From Micromonospora rhizosphaerae (GTDB lineage Bacteria > Actinomycetota > Actinomycetes > Mycobacteriales > Micromonosporaceae): 64,000 nt of DNA. Both the position numbers and the translations under genes were made by a program. Positions 21,673-30,366 of the stretch are shown here, piece by piece. The notes under the pieces are model-generated. The model was not told where the DNA came from. It worked only from the letters and a program-made list of their open reading frames with translations, and made no database searches. The DNA is taken from positions 2,232,001 through 2,296,000 of the forward strand of contig NZ_FMHV01000002.1 of NCBI RefSeq assembly GCF_900091465.1. Direction: 5' to 3'. The number at the start of each line of letters is the position of its first letter. The first letter of the stretch is position 1.

Positions 21673-23271
21673 ATGAATCCTGTCGTACTGATCGCCGAAG
21701 AACTCGCTCCCGCCGCCATCGAGGTGCTCGCGCACGACTTCGACGTCCGCCACGTCGACGGCACCGACCGCCCGGCCCTGCTCTCCGCGCTCTCTGAGGC
21801 CGACGCGGTGATCGTACGCAGCGCCACGCAGATCGACGCGGAGGCGATCGCCGCCGCGCCGCGCCTGAAGGTGGTCGCCCGGGCCGGCGTCGGCCTGGAC
21901 AACGTCGAGGTGCCGGCCGCCACCGCGCGGGGCGTCATGGTCGTCAACGCCCCCACCTCCAACATCGTCTCCGCCGCCGAGCAGGCCGTCGCGCTGCTGC
22001 TCGCCGTCGCGCGGAACACCGCCGCCGCCAGCGCCGCACTGAAGGCGGGGGAGTGGAAGCGGTCCAAGTACACCGGCGTCGAGCTGCAGGGCAAGACCGT
22101 GGGCGTGGTCGGCCTCGGCCGCATCGGCGTGCTCTTCGCGCAGCGGATCGCCGCCTTCGGCACCCGGCTGATCGCGTACGACCCGTACATCCAGCCGGCC
22201 CGGGCCGCGCAGCTCGGCGTCCGCCTGGTAGGGCTGGAGGAGTTGCTGCGGGAGAGCGACTTCATCTCGATCCACCTGCCCAAGACCCCGGAGACCGTGG
22301 GCCTGATCGGCGAGAAGGAGCTGTCGATCGTCAAGCCGGGCGTCCGGATCATCAACGCCGCCCGGGGCGGGCTGGTCGACGAGCAGGCCCTGGCGGACGC
22401 GATCGCCGAGGGTCGGGTCGCCGGCGCCGGCGTCGACGTGTACGCCAAGGAGCCCTGCACCTCCTCGCCGCTGTTCGCGTTCGACAACGTGGTGGCCACC
22501 CCGCACCTGGGCGCCTCCACCAACGAGGCGCAGGACAAGGCCGGCCTGGCCGTGGCCAGGAGCGTGAAGCTGGCGCTGCAGGGCGAGTTCGTGCCGGACG
22601 CGGTCAACGTGCAGGCCGGCGGCGTGGTCGCCGAGGACGTCCGCCCGCTGCTGCCGCTGGCCGAGAAGCTAGGCCGGGCCTTCACCGCGGTGGCCGGCGG
22701 GGTGGCCGCCAGCGTCACCGTCGAGGTGCGCGGCGAGATCGTCAACAACGACGTATCGGTGCTCAAGCTCGCCGCCACCAAGGGGCTGTTCAGCTCGGTG
22801 GTGGAGGAGCAGGTCACCTACGTCAACGCACCGCACCTGGCCGCCGAGCGGGGGGTCGAGGTGACCCTGACGACCCACTCCGAGACGGTCGACCACGCCA
22901 ACCTGGTGACGGTCCGCGGCGCGCTGCCGGACGGCCGGACGGTCAGCGTCTCCGGCACGGTGACGCAGACGGGCACCCGCGACGTCATCAAGCTGACCGA
23001 GGTGGATGGCTTCGACGTGGAGATCGGCGCGGAGGGCATCCTGGTCTTCCTGCGCTACGTCGACCGGCCGGGCGTGGTCGGCACCGTCGGCACCCTGCTC
23101 GGCGAGGCCGGCATCAACATCGCCGCGATGCAGGTCGCCCGTCGGGAGGCCGGCGGCGAGACCCTGATGACGCTCACCGTCGACCAGGCGCTCGGCGCGG
23201 ACCTGCTCACCTCGGCGGCCGACTCGATCGGCGCGGTCGCGGCCAGCGCCGCGGACCTTCGCGACGAGTAG
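21673..23271 (+). CDS. serA: D-3-phosphoglycerate dehydrogenase
   Basis: A 532-aa long-form SerA that oxidises 3-phosphoglycerate as the first step of serine synthesis. Order: substrate/nucleotide-binding domains with VGVVGLGRIG, the catalytic Arg in INAARGGLVDE, Glu in DVYAKEP and His in VATPHLGAS; then an intervening (ASB) domain around 320-455; then a C-terminal ACT domain (ILVFLRYVDRPGVVGTVGTLLG) for serine feedback. ATG 21673 was chosen. It is probably monocistronic, with its own upstream region and a downstream hairpin. Confidence 0.96.
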   Translation: MNPVVLIAEELAPAAIEVLAHDFDVRHVDGTDRPALLSALSEADAVIVRSATQIDAEAIAAAPRLKVVARAGVGLDNVEVPAATARGVMVVNAPTSNIVSAAEQAVALLLAVARNTAAASAALKAGEWKRSKYTGVELQGKTVGVVGLGRIGVLFAQRIAAFGTRLIAYDPYIQPARAAQLGVRLVGLEELLRESDFISIHLPKTPETVGLIGEKELSIVKPGVRIINAARGGLVDEQALADAIAEGRVAGAGVDVYAKEPCTSSPLFAFDNVVATPHLGASTNEAQDKAGLAVARSVKLALQGEFVPDAVNVQAGGVVAEDVRPLLPLAEKLGRAFTAVAGGVAASVTVEVRGEIVNNDVSVLKLAATKGLFSSVVEEQVTYVNAPHLAAERGVEVTLTTHSETVDHANLVTVRGALPDGRTVSVSGTVTQTGTRDVIKLTEVDGFDVEIGAEGILVFLRYVDRPGVVGTVGTLLGEAGINIAAMQVARREAGGETLMTLTVDQALGADLLTSAADSIGAVAASAADLRDE

Positions 23272-23289
23272 TCCACACACGACACATCG

Positions 23290-23315
23290 GGGGCCCGGCC
23301 GTGCGGCCGGGCCCC
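23290..23315 (+). terminator. Hairpin terminator after serA
   Basis: A perfect 11-bp stem (23290-23300 with 23305-23315) with a GTGC loop, 19 bp after the serA stop; weak T content follows. Confidence 0.75.
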
Positions 23316-23356
23316 TCGTCGTCTCCGCGACCCTCCGCCTCCCCTCAGACGCCACC

Positions 23357-23411
23357 TTCTCCGAAACAGGGGCTCTGCCGGCGGGAATGGCCATGCTTTC
23401 CGGGAAAGCGC
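23357..23411. repeat. Dispersed palindromic element, copy A
   Basis: The right half is GCGGGAATGGCCA (23381-23393) and CTTTCCGGGAAAGCGC (23396-23411), both identical to copy B at 58899-58953. The left arm (23357-23373) is a decayed inverted copy. Both copies lie downstream of a plus-strand gene (serA, ddlA). It looks like a short non-autonomous repeat or a mobile terminator-like element. Confidence 0.75.
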
Positions 23412-23461
23412 GCGACGCGCCCAGCGACGGGTGGGGCGGGTGGACGGGGGAGGGAGAGGGG

Positions 23462-23818
23462 TCAGGGGGTGGCGCGGGCGGGCGGTGGGTAGACCGAGCC
23501 GTCCTGGGCGTCGAAGAGCATCAGGTTGTGCTCGCCGGCCAGCCGCTCGATGTCGAGCAGGACCTGGTCCGCGCAAGTGGGAAAGAGGTTCATCTCGACG
23601 TGGTCGCCGGCCGCGTGCAGCGGCGTGACCTCCCAGGGGGTGCCCGGCCCGGCCGGGCGGTCGGGATAGGCGGCGGTGATCGCCCGGTAGAAGCCGACCA
23701 CCCGTGGGTCGGGGTGACGCTCGCCGTGCCGCCCCTCGCGGCACCGTTGCACCGCTGCCCGCACCTCGTCGGGCGTGGCCCCGTCCGGCAGGGCCCACAC
23801 GCTCAGATCGAAACTCAC
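23462..23818 (-). CDS. Conserved-looking small protein of unknown function
   Basis: A 118-aa soluble protein that I do not recognise. It starts SFDLSVWALPDGATPDEVRAA from GTG 23818 (an upstream in-frame ATG at 23854 adds an unlikely tail). It has no signal peptide, no membrane segment and no cysteine cluster; a Trp/His/Asp-containing middle precedes HVEMNLFPTCADQVLLDIE and a Pro/Ala tail. Coding-like GC3 and a sensible composition support a real gene. No operon partner: serA is convergent and the ApbE-like gene is 348 bp upstream on the same strand. Confidence 0.65.
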   Translation of the reverse strand: MSFDLSVWALPDGATPDEVRAAVQRCREGRHGERHPDPRVVGFYRAITAAYPDRPAGPGTPWEVTPLHAAGDHVEMNLFPTCADQVLLDIERLAGEHNLMLFDAQDGSVYPPPARATP

Positions 23819-23854
23819 GGCGGACAGCGTGCCATCCTCGGCCCTCGGCGTCAC

Positions 23855-24165
23855 GCCTGCCCCACCGCAGGCCAGCCCCCGGGCTGCCGATCGGGCCGCG
23901 CGACGGTCCGTTGTGGAGAGTCTTGCTCCAGTTGCGTCAATTGGCTAGCGTACCGGTGCGGTCACTGGCTGAGTCGTGGCGTCGGCCCGTCTTCGGGTGG
24001 CGTGGTCGGGCGTCCGGCCAACCGGTCCGCACCCCTCGATTGCGCGAGCCACGCGCACTCGTCGCTGACCGACCCCCACGGTCGTTGCCGAGACCGTGGG
24101 GGTCGATCGCGGCCCGCGTCCGGAATGCGAGGCCGGGCTGCGGGAGGGTCGAGGTGTAGCCGCCG
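23855..24165. other. Gap with an orphan promoter-like signal and a 13-bp hairpin
   Basis: No convincing gene. On the plus strand TTGCTC, a 17-nt spacer and TAGCGT (about 23924-23952) look like a promoter reading toward a perfect 13-bp stem (24072-24084 with 24093-24105, 8-nt loop). The hairpin also fits as terminator of the minus-strand ApbE-like gene. A GTG-started plus-strand frame ending near 24159 is Arg/Pro-rich and probably spurious. Confidence 0.4.
24072..24105. terminator. Hairpin downstream of the ApbE-like gene
   Basis: A perfect 13-bp inverted repeat (GACCCCCACGGTC and its complement) with an 8-nt loop, 61 bp beyond the stop of the minus-strand ApbE-like gene. No U-tract. Confidence 0.55.
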
Positions 24166-25041
24166 TCAGCGGCGGCGGTGGGCGAAGAGCGCCCGGTAGT
24201 CGGAGCCGTTGCGGAACCAGTCCAGCCCGGCCGGGCCGGCGGCGTAGAGCGCGGTGGCGTAGGCGTCGGCGACCGCCAGATCGGGCCCGACAACGGTGGC
24301 GGCGACGAGCTGGTCGGCCGGCTCGCCGGTGTGCGGGTCCACCACGTGCCCGTGGCGGCCGGTCACTCCGGAGGTGCCCACCGCGCCGGCCGTCATCTCC
24401 AGCACCAGCGGGGTCCGCCGGGCGTCGGTCGGGTGGTGCACCGCGACCCGCCAGGGGCCGCCGTGCGCGGCGTGGCCGCGTACCACCAGGTCGGCGCCGC
24501 TGAGCACGGCGTAGTCGTGGATGCCGCCGGCGCGCAGCCGGGCCGCGGCCCGTTCCACCGCCCAGCCGCCGAGCAGGCCGCCCGGGTCGAAGCCGCCGGG
24601 CACCGCCCAGGCGTCGAACCAGCCGTCGGTTGCCGCCCGCATCGCGGCGCAGCGGTCCACCAGATCGGCCAGCGGCGGGTACGACTCCGGGGCGATCTCG
24701 CCCCGGCGCAGCCGGGAGACCAGGCTGTCCGGCCGGGCCGGCCCGTAGGTCAGGTCGATGGCGCGTAGCTCGGCCACCGCATCCCGCAGCGCCTCCCCGA
24801 CGCCCCGCCGGCCGAGCCACTCGGGCGCGTTGAGCAGCAGCGAGTACTCCGCGGTGGAGGTGCGGACGGTGTGCTGCACGCTGATCCGGTCGACGGCGGT
24901 TCCGCCCGCCCGGTCCAGCCGGTGGCTGCGCGTGCCCAGCCGCAGGTCGGGACGGCGGCTCAGGAACGCCCCCTGGTCCACCCACCGGGTCCGGGGCTGC
25001 TCGTTGGCCCATCGGGCCCGTGGCTGCTCGTCGATCCGCAT
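24166..25041 (-). CDS. ApbE-family FAD:protein FMN transferase
   Basis: A 291-aa ApbE-like protein, which would transfer FMN from FAD to Thr/Ser of flavoproteins. The middle has FDPGGLLGGWAVERAA, and the C-terminal half has the family block GTSGVTGRHGHVVDPHTGEP followed by VVGPDLAVADAYATALYAAG, where Asp/Thr ligate the metal. Unlike typical ApbE lipoproteins there is no signal peptide, so it may be cytoplasmic. The first 20 residues contain a small internal repeat (EQPRARWAN, EQPRTRWVD). ATG 25041 follows AAGGAGC. It diverges from leuB across 222 bp. Confidence 0.83.
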   Translation of the reverse strand: MRIDEQPRARWANEQPRTRWVDQGAFLSRRPDLRLGTRSHRLDRAGGTAVDRISVQHTVRTSTAEYSLLLNAPEWLGRRGVGEALRDAVAELRAIDLTYGPARPDSLVSRLRRGEIAPESYPPLADLVDRCAAMRAATDGWFDAWAVPGGFDPGGLLGGWAVERAAARLRAGGIHDYAVLSGADLVVRGHAAHGGPWRVAVHHPTDARRTPLVLEMTAGAVGTSGVTGRHGHVVDPHTGEPADQLVAATVVGPDLAVADAYATALYAAGPAGLDWFRNGSDYRALFAHRRR

Positions 25042-25174
25042 GGCACCTGCTCCTTCGCTGACGGCGCCGCGGCGACGCGGCGAAGCCCGTCACGGGCCCC
25101 CGTGACCCGTTTCGTCTCCGACCATAGGCAGCGGAGATGACCGCACCATGAATGTCACCTGGGAGCCTCCTGAG

Positions 25175-25202
25175 CATCCCGATATCCCGAATAGTGGAAG
25201 AT
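25175..25202 (+). promoter_or_regulatory. Candidate regulatory segment upstream of leuB
   Basis: CATCCCGATAT (25175-25185) is identical to 30308-30318 upstream of cimA. CCGAATAGTGGAAGAT (25187-25202) resembles the ilvB and leuC segments and contains ATAGTGGA, close to the LtbR box of Corynebacterium as I recall it. It lies 62-89 bp before the leuB start. The role is inferred. Confidence 0.45.
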
Positions 25203-25263
25203 GCGTACCGGGAGCCGGGACGTGGACGTACCGTTCACGGGAACGACGAGGTGAGGAGCGCAG

Positions 25264-26295
25264 GTGGCACGGATCGCGGTGGTGGCCGGGGACGGGATCG
25301 GACCCGAGGTGGTCGCGCAGGCCCGCAAGGTCCTCGACGCCGTGCTCCCCGGGGTCGAGGCCACCGAGTACGACCTCGGCGCCGCCCGCTACCACCGCAC
25401 CGGTGAGGTGCTGCCCGACTCGGTGCTGGCCGAGCTGGCCGGGCACGACGCCATCTTGCTCGGCGCGGTCGGCGACCCGACCGTCCCGCCGGGGGTGCTG
25501 GAACGGGGCCTGCTGCTCAAGCTGCGGTTCGCCTTCGACCAGTACGTCAACCTGCGCCCGTCCCGGCTCTGGCCGGGGATCTCCGGCCCGCTGGCCAGCG
25601 TCAAGCCCGGCGAGGTCGACCTGGTCGTGGTCCGCGAGGGCACCGAGGGCCTCTACGCCGGCGCCGGCGGATCGCTGCACCGGGACACCCCCGCCGAGGT
25701 GGCCACCGAGGAGAGCCTGAACACCCGGCACGGCGTGGAGCGGGTGATCCGCGACGCCTTCGCCCGGGCCCGCCGCCGGGAGCGGCGCAAGGTCACCCTG
25801 GTGCACAAGACCAACGTGCTCACCCACGCCGGCTCGCTCTGGGCCCGCACCTTCGAGGCGGTCGCCGCCGAGCACCCGGACGTCACCACGGAATACCAGC
25901 ACGTCGACGCGGCGGCGATGTTCCTGGTCACCCAGCCCCAGCGGTACGACGTGGTGGTCACCGACAACCTCTTCGGCGACATCCTCACCGACATCGCCGC
26001 CGCGGTGACCGGCGGCATCGGGCTGGCGGCCAGCGGTTGCATCAACCCGGAGGGGCGCTACCCCTCGATGTTCGAGCCGGTGCACGGCTCGGCCCCGGAC
26101 ATCGCCGACCGGGGCGTCGCCGACCCGGTGGCCGCGGTGCTCTCCGCCGCGCTCCTGCTCGACCAGCTCGGTCACGCCGACGCCGCCGCGCGGGTCACCG
26201 CCGCCGTCGCCACCGAGCTGGCCGGCCGGACCCCGGGCGCGTCGCTGCGGACGGACGAGGTCGGCGACCGGCTCGCCGGGTACGCCGTAGCCTGA
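25264..26295 (+). CDS. leuB: 3-isopropylmalate dehydrogenase
   Basis: A 343-aa NAD-dependent decarboxylating dehydrogenase of leucine synthesis; with LeuCD it can also serve the citramalate route to 2-oxobutyrate. N-terminal [19 protein letters not shown], the substrate loop [13 protein letters not shown], the catalytic Lys in LVHKTNVL, and the metal Asp cluster in [16 protein letters not shown] and [12 protein letters not shown] are all present. GTG 25264 follows GTGAGGAGCG. It is probably monocistronic, 220 bp ahead of ilvE. Confidence 0.96.
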   Translation: MARIAVVAGDGIGPEVVAQARKVLDAVLPGVEATEYDLGAARYHRTGEVLPDSVLAELAGHDAILLGAVGDPTVPPGVLERGLLLKLRFAFDQYVNLRPSRLWPGISGPLASVKPGEVDLVVVREGTEGLYAGAGGSLHRDTPAEVATEESLNTRHGVERVIRDAFARARRRERRKVTLVHKTNVLTHAGSLWARTFEAVAAEHPDVTTEYQHVDAAAMFLVTQPQRYDVVVTDNLFGDILTDIAAAVTGGIGLAASGCINPEGRYPSMFEPVHGSAPDIADRGVADPVAAVLSAALLLDQLGHADAAARVTAAVATELAGRTPGASLRTDEVGDRLAGYAVA

Positions 26296-26425
26296 CCGGG
26301 CCGCTCGGCCGGCCCGGATCCGGGTGGCCAGACCCGGGTCCGGACCTGTCCGCCCCTGGTCGAGGTGGCGGTGAACGCCGCCGTGTCCGCCATGCGGAGC
26401 ACTGGATCTGTCCGGGCGCGGCTAT

Positions 26426-26446
26426 CCCCTGAACGACCGTTCGGGG
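26426..26446. promoter_or_regulatory. Imperfect palindrome with GAAC-N4-GTTC core upstream of ilvE
   Basis: CCCCTGAACG-ACCG-TTCGGGG forms a near-palindrome whose core GAAC-GACC-GTTC fits the Gram-positive LexA half-sites. It lies 70 bp before ilvE and directly precedes a -10-like GTAAGTT. About one such core is expected by chance in a window this long, so the assignment is tentative. Confidence 0.3.
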
Positions 26447-26515
26447 TAAGTTTCTGGCACCAGTGACGTCGGCGTGCGGTCCCGCGTGCCGTGAACCCGC
26501 AGGGAGGTCAGCGCG

Positions 26516-27613
26516 ATGAGCGGTGGTGACAAGCTCGAATTCGAGATCCGTCCGAATCCCGCGCCGGTATCCGCCGCCGACCGGGCCGCCCTGCTGGCCA
26601 ACCCCGGGTTCGGCCGGGTCTTCACCGACCACATGGTGACGATCCGCTACGCCGAGGGGAAGGGCTGGTACGACGCCCGGGTCGAGGCGCGCGGACCGAT
26701 CCCGCTGGACCCGGCGAGCGCGGTCCTGCACTACGCCCAGGAGATCTTCGAGGGGCTCAAGGCGTACCGCACCGCCGACGGTGCGGTGACCATGTTCCGA
26801 CCGGAGGCCAACGCGGCCCGCTTCGCCGCCTCCGCGCGGCGGATGGCGATGCCGGAGCTGCCGGCGGAGACCTTCGTCGAGTCGCTGCGCCGGCTGGTCG
26901 AGATCGACCGGGACTGGATCCCCGAGCAGGAGGACGCGAGCCTCTACCTGCGGCCGTTCATGTTCGCCAACGAGGTCTTCCTCGGCGTCCGGCCGGCCAA
27001 CGAGTACCTCTACCTGGTCATCGCCTCGCCGGCCGGGGCGTATTTCCCGGGCGGGGTCAAGCCGATCACGGTCTGGGTCTCGCCGGACTACACCCGCGCC
27101 GCCCCGGGCGGCACCGGCGCGGCGAAGTGCGGCGGCAACTACGCCGCCTCGCTGGTCGCCCAAGCGGAAGCGATCGACGCCGGCTGCGACCAGGTGGTCT
27201 TCCTGGACGCGGTGGAGCGCCGGTTCGTCGACGAGCTGGGCGGCATGAACGTCTTCTTCGTCTACGACGACAACACCCTGGTCACCCCGCCGCTGACCGG
27301 CACGATCCTGCCCGGGATCACCCGGGACGCGATCCTCACCCTGGCCGCCGAGGCGGGGCATCGGGTCGAGGAGCGGCCGATCAGCTTCGCCGACTGGCAG
27401 GCGGACGCCGCCAGCGGGCGGCTGCGTGAGGTCTTCGCCTGCGGCACCGCCGCCGTGATCACGCCGATCGGCTGCGTGCGCTTCCCGGACGGCGAGTTCC
27501 TCATCGGGGGCGGCGAGCCGGGCCGGTCCACGATGGATCTGCGTCAGCGGCTGGTCGACGTCCAGCGTGGCCGGGCCGAGGACCCGCACGGCTGGGTCCA
27601 GCGGGTCCTGTAG
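26516..27613 (+). CDS. ilvE: Branched-chain amino-acid aminotransferase
   Basis: A 365-aa fold-IV PLP transaminase performing the last step of Leu/Ile/Val synthesis with glutamate. Conserved: [14 protein letters not shown] near the N-terminus, the Schiff-base lysine (about 204) in [20 protein letters not shown], and the PLP-phosphate loops [11 protein letters not shown] and [17 protein letters not shown] precedes ATG 26516. Size is normal for class II BCAT. A long hairpin separates it from the convergent phosphatase. Confidence 0.96.
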   Translation: MSGGDKLEFEIRPNPAPVSAADRAALLANPGFGRVFTDHMVTIRYAEGKGWYDARVEARGPIPLDPASAVLHYAQEIFEGLKAYRTADGAVTMFRPEANAARFAASARRMAMPELPAETFVESLRRLVEIDRDWIPEQEDASLYLRPFMFANEVFLGVRPANEYLYLVIASPAGAYFPGGVKPITVWVSPDYTRAAPGGTGAAKCGGNYAASLVAQAEAIDAGCDQVVFLDAVERRFVDELGGMNVFFVYDDNTLVTPPLTGTILPGITRDAILTLAAEAGHRVEERPISFADWQADAASGRLREVFACGTAAVITPIGCVRFPDGEFLIGGGEPGRSTMDLRQRLVDVQRGRAEDPHGWVQRVL

Positions 27614-27621
27614 CTCCACTC

Positions 27622-27666
27622 GCGCCGTCCCTCCGGTCACTCATGCAGTGGCCGGCGGGACGGCGC
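27622..27666. terminator. Bidirectional hairpin between ilvE and the tyrosine phosphatase
   Basis: GCGCCGTCCC (27622-27631) pairs with GGGACGGCGC (27657-27666), and the stem continues inward with CCGG/CCGG and CACT/AGTG. It fills the 75-bp gap between the two converging stops. Confidence 0.75.
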
Positions 27667-27688
27667 TGACGTCGGGCCGCGTCCCCGA

Positions 27689-28429
27689 TCAGTCGAGCAG
27701 ATGGTCGCGGAGGGCGGCGAGCTGGGCGTCGGTCACCCCGGCGTGGCGCAGGTAGCCCTCCACCGAGCCGTACCCCGCGCGGAGTTCGGCGAGGAAGAGC
27801 GTCATCGCCTCGGCGGGCGAGGCGAGGAACGGCTTGGGCAGCTTCCCGCCGTCCGGGGTGGTGGCGGCGAGCCAGGCGCTGAACCGCTCCGACGCTTCGG
27901 TGCTCAGCGCGTAGTCGGCGGCGATGTCGTCGTCGGCCACGCCGAGCACGGCGAGGGTCAGCGCGCAGACGATACCGGTGCGGTCCTTGCCGGCCACGCA
28001 GTGCACCACCACCGGCGCGTTCGCGCTGTCGGCGATCAGCCCGACCGCCTCGGCCAGCCCGGCCGTGCCGGTCTCCGCGAGGGCCGCGTAGCGGTCGGCG
28101 AGCCAGCGGGCCAGGCTCTGCGCCGGGTCGTACCGGATCTCGGCCCAGTCCCGGTGTTCCGGGTGGATGTGCCGGTAGGTCAGCCCGTCGTACGCGGGGA
28201 CCCGGCCGTCCCGTTCCACCTCGGTCGGACGGCGCAGATCGATGACGGTGCGGACGCCGAGCGCGGCGAACGCCGCCCGGTCGGTCTCGTCGATGCGGTG
28301 CAGCGAGTCGGACCGGTAGAGCCGGCCCCAGCGGACGGTGCGCCCGTCGTGACCCGGATATCCGCCGACGTCGCGGAAGTTGAAGGTGGCGGAGAACGGG
28401 ATCCGGCGGCTGGTTTCGATGGCGTCCAC
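27689..28429 (-). CDS. Tyrosine/dual-specificity protein phosphatase
   Basis: A 246-aa protein of the actinobacterial tyrosine-phosphatase family (PtpB-like). The P-loop signature HCVAGKDRTG gives Cys144 as nucleophile and Arg150 as phosphate binder. The N-terminus has FNFRDVGGYPG and the DSLHR segment typical of the group. GTG 28429 is chosen because TACGGT (-10) ends six bases upstream, consistent with a leaderless message; an upstream in-frame start at 28465 is possible. Substrates are unknown (phosphotyrosine or phosphoinositide in relatives). Confidence 0.9.
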   Translation of the reverse strand: MDAIETSRRIPFSATFNFRDVGGYPGHDGRTVRWGRLYRSDSLHRIDETDRAAFAALGVRTVIDLRRPTEVERDGRVPAYDGLTYRHIHPEHRDWAEIRYDPAQSLARWLADRYAALAETGTAGLAEAVGLIADSANAPVVVHCVAGKDRTGIVCALTLAVLGVADDDIAADYALSTEASERFSAWLAATTPDGGKLPKPFLASPAEAMTLFLAELRAGYGSVEGYLRHAGVTDAQLAALRDHLLD

Positions 28430-28489
28430 CCAGACACCGTAACGGCCGGCGGGGCGGTGCCCCACCGGCCGTCGGTGCAGGTTCCTCCG

Positions 28490-28948
28490 TTACCGGGCGG
28501 TACCCGGCGGAATCGACGAGTAGGTGTCGTCGTAGTAGCCGCCGAGCTTGTCCCGGTACGCCGGGTCGGCGTCGACGGTCTCGTCGAACTCGGGCGCGGC
28601 CTTGATCTGGTCCTTGCTCCGGTCGACGTAGACCTTCCGCTCGTCGTGGTCGGCGTGATTGACGGTGCCGGCAGGGAGCATGACCTTCTTGCCGAAGATC
28701 CACGGCCCGGTGTCGACCACGAGGTAACTGGAGTTCACCTCGTAGCTGGCCCGGTCCACCTTGCCGATGCTGCCGTCGCTCGCCTCCACCTTGTAGCCGA
28801 CCAGGTCGACGCCGGTCACTCCGGCCTCGTCCCGGTAGCTCCACGGATCGAAGCGCCCGGCGGGCGCGCCGCCCGCGAAGGCGCCCTCGCCACCGTGGGT
28901 GAGCGGGTCCGGCGTCCCGTGGGTCGTTCGAGGGTCGAGCCGCTCCAT
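28490..28948 (-). CDS. PRC-barrel domain protein
   Basis: A 152-aa soluble protein. A variable N-terminal 45 residues are followed by a PRC-barrel beta domain (GVDLVGYKVEASDGSIGKVDR, VNSSYLVVDTGPWIFGKKVMLP, YVDRSKDQIK). Such proteins are adaptors in RNA processing or stress-linked complexes; no enzymatic residues are seen. ATG 28948 has GGGAG nine bases upstream; the in-frame GTG at 28957 would overlap that site. Alone on its strand, between ahpD and the phosphatase. Confidence 0.85.
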   Translation of the reverse strand: MERLDPRTTHGTPDPLTHGGEGAFAGGAPAGRFDPWSYRDEAGVTGVDLVGYKVEASDGSIGKVDRASYEVNSSYLVVDTGPWIFGKKVMLPAGTVNHADHDERKVYVDRSKDQIKAAPEFDETVDADPAYRDKLGGYYDDTYSSIPPGTAR

Positions 28949-29036
28949 GGCGTTCACTCCCTTTCTCGACTTTCTCGGGGATGTGCCCTGTCGGGATCCT
29001 TGCTACCCGATTGCGGAGATCGATACACCAGGTGGT

Positions 29037-29567
29037 TCAGCCCAGCGCGGCCTCCGCGTCGAGGGCCACCGCGGCGGCGTGCACGACGGCCGCGATCCGC
29101 AGCGCCTCGTGCACCTGCTCCCGGGTGAACCCGGCGCCGCGCAGCGTCTTCTCGTGCGACTCCAGGCACACTCCACAGCCGGTGATCGCCGAGACGGCGA
29201 GGCACCAGAGCTCGAAGTCGGCCTTCTCCACGCCGGGACGGGCGATGATCTGCATCCGCAGCCGGGCCGGCATCGAGGCGTACTGCTCGTCGCCGATCAG
29301 GTGCTTGGCCCGGTAGTAGACGTTGTTCATCGCCATGATCGTGGCGGCGCCCTTGGCCGCCTCGATCGCCTCCGGCTTGAGCTGGGTGGCCGCCTCGGCG
29401 GCGATCTCCCGCAGCACCATCGGGTTGCGCGCCGCCACCGCGCAGGCCAGGGCGGTGCCCCAGGCCTGCACCGGGGTCAGCGTCGAGGTGGCGATGGTCG
29501 AGCCGAGGTTGAGCTTGATGTCCTTGGCGTACTCCGGCAGGGCCGCCTTGACCGCGTCCAGACCCAT
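29037..29567 (-). CDS. ahpD: Alkyl hydroperoxide reductase D (alkylhydroperoxidase)
   Basis: A 176-aa AhpD with the proton-relay set of the mycobacterial enzyme: Glu119, Cys131 and Cys134 in GCGVCLESHE, and His138. It recycles oxidised AhpC and has weak peroxidase activity of its own, with electrons from the lipoamide system in the well-studied mycobacterial case. It begins 2 bp after the ahpC stop, so the two form an operon in the usual ahpC-ahpD order. Confidence 0.96.
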   Translation of the reverse strand: MGLDAVKAALPEYAKDIKLNLGSTIATSTLTPVQAWGTALACAVAARNPMVLREIAAEAATQLKPEAIEAAKGAATIMAMNNVYYRAKHLIGDEQYASMPARLRMQIIARPGVEKADFELWCLAVSAITGCGVCLESHEKTLRGAGFTREQVHEALRIAAVVHAAAVALDAEAALG

Positions 29568-29569
29568 GA

Positions 29570-30130
29570 TCAGGCCCCGGCGCCGGCGAGCAGCGCGTTG
29601 GCGTCGAGCGTCTCGCCGCCCTTGTTCCAGTTGCAGGGGCAGAGCTCGTCGGTCTGCAGCGCGTCGAGCACCCGCAGCACCTCGGAGACGTTCCGGCCGA
29701 CCGAGCCGGCCGTCACCATGACGAACTGGATCTCGTTGTCGGGGTCCACGATGAAGGTGGCCCGCTGGGCGACGCCGTCCTCGCCGAGCACGCCGCAGGC
29801 GGTGGTCAGCTCCCGCTTGATGTCGCTGAGCATCGGGTACGGCAGGTCCCGCAGGTCGGGGTGGTCCTTGCGCCAGGCGTAGTGGACGAACTCGTTGTCC
29901 ACCGACACACCGAGCACCTGGGCGTCCCGGTCGGCGAACTCACCGTTGAGGCGGCCGAACTCGGCGATCTCCGTCGGGCAGATGAAGGTGAAGTCCTTCG
30001 GCCAGAAGAAGACCACCCGCCACTTACCCTGGTACGACTTGTGATCGATCGTCTCGAACGCCTTGTCCGGGTCGAGCGACACGCAGGCGGTGAGTTCGTA
30101 CTCGGGGAAACGGTCACCCACGGTGAGCAC
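29570..30130 (-). CDS. ahpC: Peroxiredoxin, alkyl hydroperoxide reductase C
   Basis: A 186-aa 2-Cys peroxiredoxin that reduces organic peroxides and peroxynitrite. Peroxidatic Cys51 lies in FTFICPTE; resolving Cys164 and a third Cys166 lie in DELCPCNW, the actinobacterial pattern with three cysteines. GTG 30130 is preceded by a near-perfect AAGGAGG. Promoter elements must lie in 30131-30300, shared with cimA upstream sequence. No OxyR gene is adjacent. Confidence 0.96.
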   Translation of the reverse strand: MLTVGDRFPEYELTACVSLDPDKAFETIDHKSYQGKWRVVFFWPKDFTFICPTEIAEFGRLNGEFADRDAQVLGVSVDNEFVHYAWRKDHPDLRDLPYPMLSDIKRELTTACGVLGEDGVAQRATFIVDPDNEIQFVMVTAGSVGRNVSEVLRVLDALQTDELCPCNWNKGGETLDANALLAGAGA

Positions 30131-30255
30131 AGGTCCTCCTTGGCAGCGGCTGGTCAGCGGCGCGAGGCCGGTAACTGGATCAGTTCCAGATATTTCCGCA
30201 GCGTTGTTTCCGCCGGACAGCGGCCGAGTGACTTGTGAAGTCGATCACCAGCTAC

Positions 30256-30273
30256 GGGTTCCGCGACGAACCC
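30256..30273. promoter_or_regulatory. Perfect palindrome in the ahpC-cimA divergent region
   Basis: GGGTTC-CGCGAC-GAACCC, perfect 6-bp arms with a 6-nt spacer, 126 bp upstream of ahpC and 94 bp upstream of the cimA leader. A dimeric repressor site is plausible; the regulator is unknown. Confidence 0.4.
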
Positions 30274-30307
30274 GGCCGGCTATCCGGTGTTGGCAACCCT
30301 CTGTCGC

Positions 30308-30321
30308 CATCCCGATATGTG
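30308..30321 (+). promoter_or_regulatory. Candidate regulatory segment upstream of cimA
   Basis: CATCCCGATATGTGGAT-like sequence: its first 11 bases are identical to 25175-25185 upstream of leuB, and GATATGTGGAT resembles the ilvB segment GAATGTGGGAT. It overlaps one arm of an inverted repeat (GCCATCCC 30306-30313 with GGGATGGC 30347-30354). Confidence 0.4.
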
Positions 30322-30366
30322 GATTGTGCCTCCCAAACCCAGGACCGGGATGGCAGAGTACCCATC

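Noticed and set aside
23944..24159. Arg/Pro-rich plus-strand ORF after the orphan promoter
   Set aside because: Composition is non-protein-like and it runs through a perfect hairpin.
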